The notes below the pieces were generated by a model. That model was not told the origin of the DNA and ran no database searches. It saw only the letters and a program-made list of their open reading frames with translations. Source: an uncultured bacterium (GTDB taxonomy: Bacteria > Patescibacteriota > Dojkabacteria > CALFHW01). From it: a stretch of 5,451 nt of DNA. The translations under genes were made by a program, and so were the position numbers. The stretch lies in the NCBI GenBank assembly GCA_937876695.1, contig CALFHW010000208.1, forward strand, positions 1-5,451, given 5' to 3'. This document shows positions 1-5,451 of this stretch, piece after piece. Positions within the stretch are counted from its first letter, which is position 1, and each line of letters starts with the position of its first letter.

Positions 1-125
1 TTAGGTGTATGCCAGTCAGGTGAGGCGTTGTTCCAATTTACAATATGCTCTGGCTGAGTGTAAAAGTCCCAGACTTTAGTTAGTGGAGCCTTGATTGTTG
101 CTGAGATGTTAATTTGTTGCGTCAT
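1..125 (-). CDS. SRPBCC/AHSA1-family protein, N-terminal part (cut by window edge)
   Basis: The first 41 codons of a gene continue past the left edge. The peptide begins MTQQINISATIKAPLTKVW and continues through a PEHIVNWN stretch to SPDWHTP. An N-terminal beta strand, then 'apl..vW.fyt.PEHi..Wn.as.DWh.p', is the signature start of AHSA1-like SRPBCC (START-fold, 'activator of Hsp90 ATPase homologue' or polyketide-cyclase-like) proteins. Family members are usually 130-160 residues and bind hydrophobic ligands in a helix-grip cavity; the ligand here cannot be told. The ATG at 123-125 is the only usable start, because an in-frame TAA lies just upstream at 132-134. The gene follows the VOC gene on the same strand after a 35-base AT-rich gap (126-160) with no clear Shine-Dalgarno or strong promoter, so co-transcription is likely. 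Family call is fairly sure, function unknown. Confidence 0.8.
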   Translation of the reverse strand, partial: MTQQINISATIKAPLTKVWDFYTQPEHIVNWNNASPDWHTP

Positions 126-160
126 GATATTTTAGACTTAATATTTAGCTATTTATTAAA

Positions 161-550
161 TTAATTACTATCCGAGATCAGCTCAATAGCAATGCCATCG
201 GGGTCAACACCCAAGCTATAATAAACACCGCTCGAGCCTTGTTGGACCTGGCTAAATTCATAACCGCCATCAATTAACTCCTGTCTTTTGGAGTTTATAT
301 CTTCTACCTTAAAGCCTATGTGCCTCAAGCCGACTATCTTCAAATTTGTCAGGCTATCTTGAGGTCTTTCGCGCTGGCTAAACTGCCATAATTCCAGTCT
401 TAATCCGCCCGAACTCAAATACACAAACTCCGCACCTTCTTTGCTGAATCTCTTTTCCTCGACAAAGTCGAAGTACTTGCTGTAGTAGTCAACTGACATA
501 CTCAGATCAGTTACAGTAATTGCGATATGGTCGATCGTGACTGTGTTCAT
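161..550 (-). CDS. VOC family (glyoxalase/bleomycin-resistance fold) protein
   Basis: A 129-residue single-domain cytosolic protein with two beta-alpha-beta-beta-beta modules, about residues 5-57 and 74-127. The four positions that bind the metal in glyoxalase I-type enzymes all appear filled: His8 (DHIAI), Glu53 (LRLELW), His77 (LRHIGF) and Glu123 (GIAIELI). 'DPDGIAIELI' is the family's typical C-terminal strand. This favours a metal-dependent enzyme such as a lactoylglutathione-lyase-like isomerase over a metal-free binding protein, but the substrate is not readable from sequence. The frame extends 11 codons further to 583. I chose the inner ATG at 550 because the domain begins directly there and the extra codons cover a good -10 hexamer (TATAAT on the minus strand, 557-562). 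The next gene downstream, on the same strand, is the SRPBCC gene. Its divergent neighbour is the methyltransferase gene. Confidence 0.88.
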   Translation of the reverse strand: MNTVTIDHIAITVTDLSMSVDYYSKYFDFVEEKRFSKEGAEFVYLSSGGLRLELWQFSQRERPQDSLTNLKIVGLRHIGFKVEDINSKRQELIDGGYEFSQVQQGSSGVYYSLGVDPDGIAIELISDSN

Positions 551-556
551 ATGACA

Positions 557-583
557 ATTATACAGTAATAGAGATGATTGCAA
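557..583 (-). promoter_or_regulatory. Promoter of the VOC-SRPBCC unit, probably leaderless
   Basis: On the minus strand a perfect TATAAT (562 down to 557) is preceded directly by CTG and ends 6 bases before the ATG at 550. A weak -35-like TTGCAA lies at 583-578 with a short 15-base spacer. If transcription starts at the usual distance, its first base is the A of the ATG, giving an mRNA with no 5' leader. This agrees with the lack of a Shine-Dalgarno sequence. The -10 is read directly; the start site is inferred. Confidence 0.6.
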
Positions 584-616
584 AGCCTGATTGCCTAGTT
601 CATCTCTACTAGCTAG

Positions 617-659
617 CTTTCAGCTAAAGGTTTTTGTGGTATAATATAGTGGATATATA
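617..659 (+). promoter_or_regulatory. Promoter region of the methyltransferase gene
   Basis: An exact extended -10, TGG followed by TATAAT, lies at 637-645. A poor -35-like CTTTCA at 617-622 gives a 17-base spacer. From this -10, transcription would begin near 652 and leave a leader of about 14 bases without a Shine-Dalgarno sequence. A second, weaker hexamer TATATA (654-659) ends 6 bases before the ATG at 666 and would give a leaderless message. Which one is used cannot be decided from sequence. The promoter shares a 115-base intergenic region (551-665) with the divergent VOC promoter, so common control is possible. Confidence 0.6.
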
Positions 660-665
660 AAAGAT

Positions 666-2279
666 ATGATCGAAATGGATGCTTTAGAAGGTGAACCAAC
701 TCCAATAAAAATGTTATGGCAAATGACACCTACGGGTGAGCGTGTGCCCATGAAAAGATCCCCACGACCAATTATCGCAATCCAAGGGATCAAGATGGAG
801 GACTGGGCGATTTTACCTGGTAATAGCGGATTGTCATTTGAAAGCTTGATGAAGGGAGAGCTAGTCTATGGAGAGGTAAGCGATTCTGATAGAAGAATGA
901 GTCACCTAGGACCTGAATATCTGGAAAAATTAGGTTATAAAACTGAACTTATGCGCCAATTCGCCTATTTCCCGACCGGAGGTATCTGGAATAAAGCTGG
1001 TCTAAGTGGCCTGGAGATTATGCGCTTAGCAGTGATAGCAGATAGGATGCTGCTACTGCATTTGGGTAAATTTGGATTACCACTTAGTAATCTCTCAGGA
1101 GCATACGCGACTGAATACCAGGACCGTAGAAGCACTGACGAGATTAGTACCTACATGGATAAATTAATCAACGCTGCCCCCAAGGGAAAAGTTACCAGAA
1201 TCGCTGATTTTGGCAGCAGCAAAGGAGAGGGATTAGTCAAACGACTACTAACGATACAGGGACAACACTACTCTCGAAGATATGAACCCTGGGTTGAACT
1301 ATTGCGGATTGATAAAGTGCTGCAAGGTAGAGAAATAGTTGATATAACCGCTGAAAAAACTGAATCCATTCAAGGACAAAGTCTGCTGGATATACAGGGT
1401 GATCTGGCCTTGCCCGAAGAAATTGACGCAGAACTCGTTGCTAATGGACACGCAGCGCTGACGGGAAGTTGTGATCTGGTGACAATCTTCGATGTGTTGC
1501 ATGTAGCAGCCTTCCCGCATGAAATATTTAAGAATGCTTGGCGGTCCACAGTAAAGAACGGTAAGATCTTACTAGGCAAGTCTTTTGACAACATCGTTCT
1601 TTATCAGCTAAGAGATGATGTCCCTGAGGAAAATCTAAGAGAGTTGGAAAACTTGACCGCAGAATTTGGCGACTATATGAGTTATCTTCACTCAACAGCC
1701 GGGTTGGAATACTATGGATCTGTTTATGGTGAGATGTTAAAGGATATGCTAGCTGATGATTCCGTCAGTATGAGTAGGGCTGTACATAGCTTTAGAAATG
1801 AAAGTATAACTCGACAAGAGGTGCAAAAATTAATTGATACTAAAAACCATTACCAGTTAGGGCTATTGTTTCAAAACTACTTACTTGCGAAGCTAGAGAA
1901 GGCTGCGGAAGGTTGCTATCATCAGGTTAAGCTGGTTGATTATCTGAGAAAGCAAGGTATAAAGGTCACACCAATTCCAATACTTCAGAGTTGGTATGAA
2001 TACATTGATAGATGTATAGAAACAGATGAAGAAGCCGCGGCAAATGGAGTTACTCTGACCATGCCTCAAACAAGTATCCCGCAGAATTTATTAGATAAGT
2101 GGTACCAAACATACATCGAAGAAGACATTACACTCGATGAAATTGCCTACTATGAAGTAACTAAGAGTGCGGGTGATCCAGATAATCCAATGGCAGAGGT
2201 TTATATAGGTGGGATAAGAGCATACGACTTTCACGCGGATTCCTCGAGGTTACCAACTGCCAGGCCGTGTATCAAGTGA
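666..2279 (+). CDS. Large class I SAM-dependent methyltransferase-like protein of unknown target
   Basis: A 537-residue protein without signal peptide or clear membrane segments. The middle, about residues 175-310, reads as a Rossmann-fold methyltransferase. Motif I is TRIADFGSSKGEG (177-189), an acidic-x-Gly-x-x-x-Gly loop for S-adenosylmethionine. A second strand ends in an acidic residue (ELLRID, Asp216). A motif III-like IQGDLALP lies at 243-250, motif IV is DLVTIFDVLH (270-279), and strand five is KNGKILLGK (297-305). Motif I lacks the usual GxGxG spacing, so activity is likely but not certain. The flanking regions (1-170 and 310-537) match nothing I know; together they are over twice the core and presumably set substrate choice. 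The C-terminal part is rich in charged helices. The ATG at 666 is the first in frame after the promoter; Met4 (675) is an alternative. The MFS gene follows on the same strand, so a modify-and-export partnership is possible but unproven. Confidence 0.7.
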   Translation: MIEMDALEGEPTPIKMLWQMTPTGERVPMKRSPRPIIAIQGIKMEDWAILPGNSGLSFESLMKGELVYGEVSDSDRRMSHLGPEYLEKLGYKTELMRQFAYFPTGGIWNKAGLSGLEIMRLAVIADRMLLLHLGKFGLPLSNLSGAYATEYQDRRSTDEISTYMDKLINAAPKGKVTRIADFGSSKGEGLVKRLLTIQGQHYSRRYEPWVELLRIDKVLQGREIVDITAEKTESIQGQSLLDIQGDLALPEEIDAELVANGHAALTGSCDLVTIFDVLHVAAFPHEIFKNAWRSTVKNGKILLGKSFDNIVLYQLRDDVPEENLRELENLTAEFGDYMSYLHSTAGLEYYGSVYGEMLKDMLADDSVSMSRAVHSFRNESITRQEVQKLIDTKNHYQLGLLFQNYLLAKLEKAAEGCYHQVKLVDYLRKQGIKVTPIPILQSWYEYIDRCIETDEEAAANGVTLTMPQTSIPQNLLDKWYQTYIEEDITLDEIAYYEVTKSAGDPDNPMAEVYIGGIRAYDFHADSSRLPTARPCIK

Positions 2280-2281
2280 GA

Positions 2282-2309
2282 TGAACAATCGATTGGTAAA
2301 TGATATTAT
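2282..2309 (+). promoter_or_regulatory. Promoter of the MFS transporter gene
   Basis: TGAACA (2282-2287, four of six matches to the -35 consensus) and TATTAT (2304-2309, five of six to the -10) are separated by 16 bases. The -10 ends 5 bases before the ATG at 2315, so the message could be leaderless. The promoter starts three bases after the methyltransferase stop codon, so the transporter may be transcribed both by read-through and on its own. Confidence 0.45.
2286..2295. repeat. 10-base perfect palindrome in the MFS promoter spacer, possible operator
   Basis: CAATCGATTG is its own reverse complement and lies between the putative -35 and -10 elements. A further CAATC at 2310-2314 and a GATT at 2320-2323 flank the start codon, so half-sites recur across 2286-2323. 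The position suits a repressor site, but no regulator gene is in view and a short AT-rich palindrome can occur by chance. Confidence 0.3.
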
Positions 2310-2314
2310 CAATC

Positions 2315-3520
2315 ATGTCGATTTTGAGTAAAATGCGATTTCCTTTGATGCATGACCGCAATATACGATTGTATTATCTGTATACCAGTATTTTCTCTAC
2401 CTGGCCGATCCAGGCTGTGCTGGCGTTATTTATGCTCAGCAAGGGATTTAACTTTGTGGATATCGGCTGGATTGTGTTTGTGTTTAATATCTCCAGCATT
2501 CTATTTGAAGTTCCAACCGGATTCTTTGCCGATAAGTTTGGTCGCCGCAACAGCATAATTGCCGGGCTAATGATCTTCACTATCTTTTCGCCTTTATGGA
2601 CTGTAGGTTATGAGCTATTTCACTTTCTAATCATCGCCGTGTTCTGGTCAGCTGCTTTTGCCTTCATTTCAGGCTCTTTCGAAGCATATCTTTACGACTA
2701 CTTACAGGAAAAGAAATGGACAGAGCATTACGACGCAGTTAGATCGACTGGGACCATGCTGGTTTATATCGCTACAGCTGTGGGCATACTAGTAGGCGTG
2801 CCAGCTTTTATGCTCAACCCCAACTTGCCTTACTACCTAGTCACGCTGACAAACTTTGCAGGGTTAATAATTGTCCTCTTTATGCAGCATGACACGCCTC
2901 CAGCCAAAAAAGCGAACCTAGAGAGCGAAGTAAAAGTATTTTCAGGCATAAGCCTAATTCTTAAATCGCCAGTTTTATTGTGGATCAGCGCCTTTTCCAT
3001 CGCCTACTTCTCGTATTATCATTTTTTCATCCAAGGTACGAATATTCCATACCTAGTGGAGCTAGATCTATTGCCGCTGTCGGGAATAGGCGTATTTCTG
3101 GCTGGTATGTCTCTATTTCAAGCAGCCATTGCTTCTAGATTTAACTATTTTAGAAGGCGACTCTCGGTCAATCAATTGATTTTTGCCTTGATGGTGTTGC
3201 AAGTCGGGTCGCTATTTATTTTGTCTGCAGTCTTTGGGGTTTTGGGTTTCGTATTCTTCGGGATATTCTGCATAATTGAGCCTTTAGAACAGCTCATAGT
3301 CAACAGTTTGAGCCAGAAACACATAAAATCCGAGATTAGAGCCACCACCTTATCCAGCATCTATCTTGTCACCTCTATTTCGTCTGCATTGGTAGCAATC
3401 GTAGCTGGCAGTCTTACAGATCAGGTCGGCATCCGCAGCAGTTTTGTAGTAGTTGGAGCGGTGCTGACGGTAGTATTTGCTGCTTTGTTTGCAGTCAAAC
3501 TAATCAAAAAGATCGATTGA
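2315..3520 (+). CDS. Major facilitator superfamily (MFS) transporter
   Basis: A 401-residue inner-membrane protein, normal length for the family, with about 12 hydrophobic helices: six, a charged cytoplasmic loop near residues 193-208, then six more. The loop between helices 2 and 3 holds the MFS motif A, GFFADKFGRR (69-78), preceded by EVPT. Helix 4 ends in SGSFEAYLYD (119-128), a pattern I associate with drug/proton-antiporter-like MFS members. The C-terminal half carries a degenerate motif A copy, GSLTDQVGIR (365-374). The direction is probably export, driven by the proton gradient; the substrate cannot be told. I chose the ATG at 2315 because it lies 5 bases after a -10 hexamer; ATGs at 2300, 2333 and 2348 are also in frame before helix 1. 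It follows the methyltransferase gene and ends one base from the convergent HD-domain gene. Confidence 0.87.
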   Translation: MSILSKMRFPLMHDRNIRLYYLYTSIFSTWPIQAVLALFMLSKGFNFVDIGWIVFVFNISSILFEVPTGFFADKFGRRNSIIAGLMIFTIFSPLWTVGYELFHFLIIAVFWSAAFAFISGSFEAYLYDYLQEKKWTEHYDAVRSTGTMLVYIATAVGILVGVPAFMLNPNLPYYLVTLTNFAGLIIVLFMQHDTPPAKKANLESEVKVFSGISLILKSPVLLWISAFSIAYFSYYHFFIQGTNIPYLVELDLLPLSGIGVFLAGMSLFQAAIASRFNYFRRRLSVNQLIFALMVLQVGSLFILSAVFGVLGFVFFGIFCIIEPLEQLIVNSLSQKHIKSEIRATTLSSIYLVTSISSALVAIVAGSLTDQVGIRSSFVVVGAVLTVVFAALFAVKLIKKID

Positions 3521-3528
3521 GCTAGCTC
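3519..3528. repeat. Palindrome at the convergent gene junction
   Basis: GAGCTAGCTC is a perfect 10-base palindrome. It overlaps the last two bases of the MFS stop codon (TGA, 3518-3520) and contains the whole stop of the HD-domain gene (TAG on the minus strand, 3524-3522). Only 3521 separates the two coding regions. The palindrome is too short, and lacks a T-run, to be an intrinsic terminator. Transcripts from either side therefore probably run into the opposing gene. Confidence 0.5.
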
Positions 3529-4232
3529 TTACCCTCCCACTCAGCGAAAAACTCTGCTAGGTAGGTCTCCATGAACTGGTGGCGCTGTTTTGCTAGCTTT
3601 CTGGCAGTTTGGGTATTCATTAGGTCTTTGAGCAGTAGCAGTTTTTCGTAGAAGTGGTTTATCTGCGTGCCTCGATGGTTTTTGTATTCCTCTTTGCTCA
3701 TGCCCAATCTAGGGGCGATCTCAGGGTTATAGATCTCTTGATTTCGAAAGCCTCCATAGGCAAAACACCTGGCAATCCCCATCGCACCCATGCTGTCCAG
3801 TCTGTCGGCGTCTTGGACAATTTTGCCTTCTAGTGACTGCATCTTCTTCGAATCCCCGCCACCTTTGAAAGAGACATTATCTACAATATACACAACCTGA
3901 TCTATGATATCGCCTTCCACGCCAATGCTTTCCAACCATTCCCGCGAGACTTTGCCGCCGATAGTTTCATCTCCCTCATGGAATTTATAATCGGCAATGT
4001 CGTGTAAGAGCGCTGCCAGCTCCACCACCAAATGATTAACAGATTGCGCAGTTGAATCCTCCGTGCCAGATTCCTCCCCAGCAGCGATGGTCTTAGCAGT
4101 GTTCCAAACCCGATAAATATGCCACCAATCATGCCCCGAACCCTCACCCATGAACTTCTTCTTTACCATCTCAGCGGTCTTATTGATTATTTCTTGGTGG
4201 CTTCCAGGCATTATATTGCTAGTTTGCATCAT
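3522..4232 (-). CDS. HD-domain metal-dependent phosphohydrolase, YedJ/YpgQ type
   Basis: A 236-residue soluble protein. The HD motif is complete: His34-Asp35 and His38 in GHDWWHIYRV, the metal-binding His77-Asp78 in AALLHDIAD, and a distal Asp141 in VQDADRLD. The stretch after it, SMGAMGIARCFAYGG (147-161), is characteristic of the YedJ/YpgQ branch. Bacillus YpgQ is known as a pyrophosphohydrolase of nucleoside triphosphates, so a nucleotide-cleaning role is reasonable here but inferred. Length fits that branch. It is the last gene of a three-gene minus-strand operon. Its start overlaps the HAD gene's stop by four bases (ATGA at 4232-4229), implying translational coupling. The start has two consecutive ATG codons (4232 and 4229) and a later one at Met8. 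No Shine-Dalgarno sequence is seen. Confidence 0.88.
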   Translation of the reverse strand: MMQTSNIMPGSHQEIINKTAEMVKKKFMGEGSGHDWWHIYRVWNTAKTIAAGEESGTEDSTAQSVNHLVVELAALLHDIADYKFHEGDETIGGKVSREWLESIGVEGDIIDQVVYIVDNVSFKGGGDSKKMQSLEGKIVQDADRLDSMGAMGIARCFAYGGFRNQEIYNPEIAPRLGMSKEEYKNHRGTQINHFYEKLLLLKDLMNTQTARKLAKQRHQFMETYLAEFFAEWEGKS

Positions 4233-4816
4233 TTTTGTAATCCCTCAAACTCCTCAAAACTCTTGTATAGGTGCGCATCGATGTTCAAACTTTTAGCAGC
4301 AGCAATATTCTCTGCAGAATCGTCGAAGAACATTACCTCTTCAGGTTCTATCCCATGCTGACTCTTGATCTCTGCTAGTATGAACTCAAAAAACTCTGGA
4401 GTAGGCTTTCTATGGCCGATTTCAGCTGATGAGTATACTTTGTCAAATAGCTGCTCAAACCCCATCTGCTCTTTCATGTACTTGGTTCGATACTTTTCCT
4501 GATTCGTTGCCAGGTAGCATTTTATCCCTCGAGATCTCAGATCCTCAATAGTAGCTACTACTCTTTCATCTACCTTGTGCTCGGATCTGAACCAAAACTG
4601 CAAAAACTCCTCGACGCTGCCATCCCATTTCCATTTGGCTAGCCAAGGTTTAACTATTTCGGCCAAATCAGCCTTCCTGGTTAGACAATCTTGAAACTCA
4701 CCCTTGAAAAAGGGAAGCATTTCGCTAGCTTCGACGCCAAACTTTTGCTGATACTGGACGCTGAACATCTCTGCGTTAACAACCACACCATCTGCGTCAA
4801 ATAGGATGCATTTCAT
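4229..4816 (-). CDS. HAD-superfamily hydrolase, subfamily IA phosphatase-like
   Basis: A 195-residue soluble protein with all four haloacid dehalogenase motifs. Motif I is ILFDADGVVV with nucleophile Asp7 and acid/base Asp9. Motif II is Thr104 in YLATNQ. Motif III is Lys137 in HRKPTPEFF, and motif IV is Asp165-Asp166 in MFFDDSAEN. A small helical cap occupies about residues 15-85. The second aspartate at +2 of motif I points to a phosphatase rather than a dehalogenase. The substrate is unknown; sugar phosphates, nucleotides and phosphoglycolate are all possible in this group. It is the middle gene of the operon, overlapping the DUF1697 stop by four bases at its start and the HD-domain start by four bases at its end. 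Confidence 0.88.
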   Translation of the reverse strand: MKCILFDADGVVVNAEMFSVQYQQKFGVEASEMLPFFKGEFQDCLTRKADLAEIVKPWLAKWKWDGSVEEFLQFWFRSEHKVDERVVATIEDLRSRGIKCYLATNQEKYRTKYMKEQMGFEQLFDKVYSSAEIGHRKPTPEFFEFILAEIKSQHGIEPEEVMFFDDSAENIAAAKSLNIDAHLYKSFEEFEGLQK

Positions 4817-5349
4817 TGTGCTTGTATTTTACCAGCTAAATATCTAGCAGTGTTAACATTTCTCACCGTCATAAATTGATAAGATTTATGCCCAATTATC
4901 TTATTCAAGTGGCTTTTGTTGTAATTCTCTCGACTGACATTCCAGCAAATCGCGCCCTTTACATAGCGGGTATCGATGAATTCCCTTTTAATCGGCAACT
5001 CTTCGATCGTGCTTTCTTTGTCTATCTCTGGAAATAGAAACGCCACATCAGACTTCTGAATCGAGTCATTCTGCCAATCTGCTGGCAGGGCGCTTGCAAT
5101 TTCAACTACCTGCTTGCCTGTAATGATGAGAGTAGGGATCTCCACAGCAAACTCCTGTTTAATTGCTGCTTCAACCATTCGGCGAATATCCTTGCACTCT
5201 CCATTGCCTTCAAATAACACGTTACCGGAATTGATATAGGTGGAAACGTTCCTATAGCCGAGCGATTCGAACATAGCCTTGAGTGTTTTCATATCGACTC
5301 GTTTGCCTTTACCCACATTTATACCCCTAAGCAGCGCTACGTATTTCAT
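4813..5349 (-). CDS. DUF1697 family protein
   Basis: A 178-residue soluble protein matching the DUF1697 family at its conserved points: the N-terminal ALLRGINVGKG (5-15), TYINSGNVLFEG (37-48), and a C-terminal TVRNVNTARYLA (161-172). Length is normal for the family, which is widespread in bacteria and has no established biochemical function. It is the first gene of the operon, and its TGA overlaps the HAD start codon as ATGA (4816-4813). The ATG at 5349 begins exactly at the conserved N-terminus. It lies 7 bases after an extended -10 element, with no Shine-Dalgarno sequence between. Confidence 0.9.
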   Translation of the reverse strand: MKYVALLRGINVGKGKRVDMKTLKAMFESLGYRNVSTYINSGNVLFEGNGECKDIRRMVEAAIKQEFAVEIPTLIITGKQVVEIASALPADWQNDSIQKSDVAFLFPEIDKESTIEELPIKREFIDTRYVKGAICWNVSRENYNKSHLNKIIGHKSYQFMTVRNVNTARYLAGKIQAQ

Positions 5350-5356
5350 ATTAGCT

Positions 5357-5365
5357 ATCCTAGCA
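5357..5365 (-). promoter_or_regulatory. Extended -10 element of the DUF1697-HAD-HD operon
   Basis: On the minus strand TGC is followed by TAGGAT (5365 down to 5357), an extended -10 with four of six hexamer matches. No convincing -35 is seen at the normal distance, as is common for extended -10 promoters. Its 7-base distance to the ATG at 5349 would give a leaderless mRNA. A second minus-strand TATAAT at 5440-5435 could instead give a leader of roughly 80 bases. Confidence 0.4.
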
Positions 5366-5397
5366 TATTTCTGAGGCCAATCTTCCTGTACTATAGG

Positions 5398-5426
5398 TTG
5401 CTGATTTGTGAACGAAGCTGTATAAT
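5398..5426 (+). promoter_or_regulatory. Rightward promoter for a gene beyond the window
   Basis: TTGCTG (5398-5403), a half-matching -35, and a perfect TATAAT (5421-5426), preceded directly by CTG, are separated by an ideal 17-base spacer. Transcription would begin near 5433 and run off the right edge. No start codon of a downstream gene is visible in the remaining bases. The element is divergent to the DUF1697 operon. Confidence 0.5.
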
Positions 5427-5440
5427 GTATATATATTATA
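5421..5440. repeat. AT-rich near-palindrome carrying facing -10 hexamers
   Basis: The 20 bases form an inverted repeat with nine of ten pairs matching; the only mismatch is 5427 against 5434. The outer six bases on each arm are TATAAT read inwards on their own strand, so each strand has a perfect -10. It may be a bidirectional promoter core or a simple by-product of TA-rich promoter sequence. Confidence 0.5.
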
Positions 5441-5451
5441 CTTACAAAAAA

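Noticed and set aside
551..583. N-terminal extension of the VOC protein by 11 residues to an ATG at 583
   Set aside because: The extension covers a perfect -10 hexamer, is unlike the domain, and the conserved fold begins right at the ATG at 550.
617..635. CTTT-CAGCT-AAAG mini-hairpin followed by a T-run, looking like a terminator on the plus strand
   Set aside because: The stem is only four weak pairs and no plus-strand gene lies upstream to be terminated. The T-run is part of the methyltransferase promoter region.
1299..1594. Minus-strand open frames of about 73 codons inside the methyltransferase gene
   Set aside because: They lie wholly within a gene with clear protein motifs, have no recognisable domain or promoter, and read as shadows of the plus-strand frame.
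2277..2314. Terminator between the methyltransferase and MFS genes
   Set aside because: Inverted repeats are present (CAATC/GATTG) but AT-rich, with no T-run after them. They fit a promoter or operator better than a terminator.
4119..4361. Plus-strand open frame of 80 codons across the HD/HAD junction
   Set aside because: It runs antisense to two well-supported genes and its product resembles no protein family.

Overview
The window is ordinary-looking bacterial DNA of moderate to low GC with very tight gene packing. It holds seven protein-coding genes, one of them cut by the left edge. No rRNA, tRNA, insertion sequence or CRISPR array is visible, and no gene-free stretch exceeds about 115 bases. 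TGA is used as a normal stop by four genes, so the UGA-to-glycine code of Gracilibacteria/Absconditabacteria does not apply. No gene has a clear Shine-Dalgarno sequence. Several starts lie only 5-7 bases after a -10 hexamer, which points to leaderless mRNAs. With the short accessory enzymes and 4-base overlaps, this suggests a streamlined lineage, perhaps Patescibacteria/CPR such as Saccharibacteria. That assignment is inference only; no phylogenetic marker gene is present.

Left block (1-583, minus strand): a VOC/glyoxalase-fold protein is followed by the N-terminus of an AHSA1-type SRPBCC protein that runs off the left edge. Both are small single-domain folds of unknown substrate, probably transcribed together from a promoter at about 557-583.

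Central block (666-3520, plus strand): a 537-residue protein has a recognisable class I SAM-methyltransferase core between long N- and C-terminal regions that I do not recognise. It is followed by a 12-helix MFS transporter with what looks like its own promoter and a palindromic possible operator. The pair could be a modify-and-export unit, but nothing in the sequence proves it. The large methyltransferase is the least explained gene in the window.

Right block (5349-3522, minus strand): three genes form a classic coupled operon, in the order DUF1697 protein, HAD-family phosphatase, then HD-domain phosphohydrolase of the YedJ/YpgQ type. Each junction is a 4-base ATGA overlap. The operon ends one base from the end of the MFS gene, so two transcription units converge without room for a separate terminator. 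Beyond the operon start, the last 100 bases carry an AT-rich near-palindrome with a -10 hexamer on each strand. The plus-strand one probably drives a gene outside the window.
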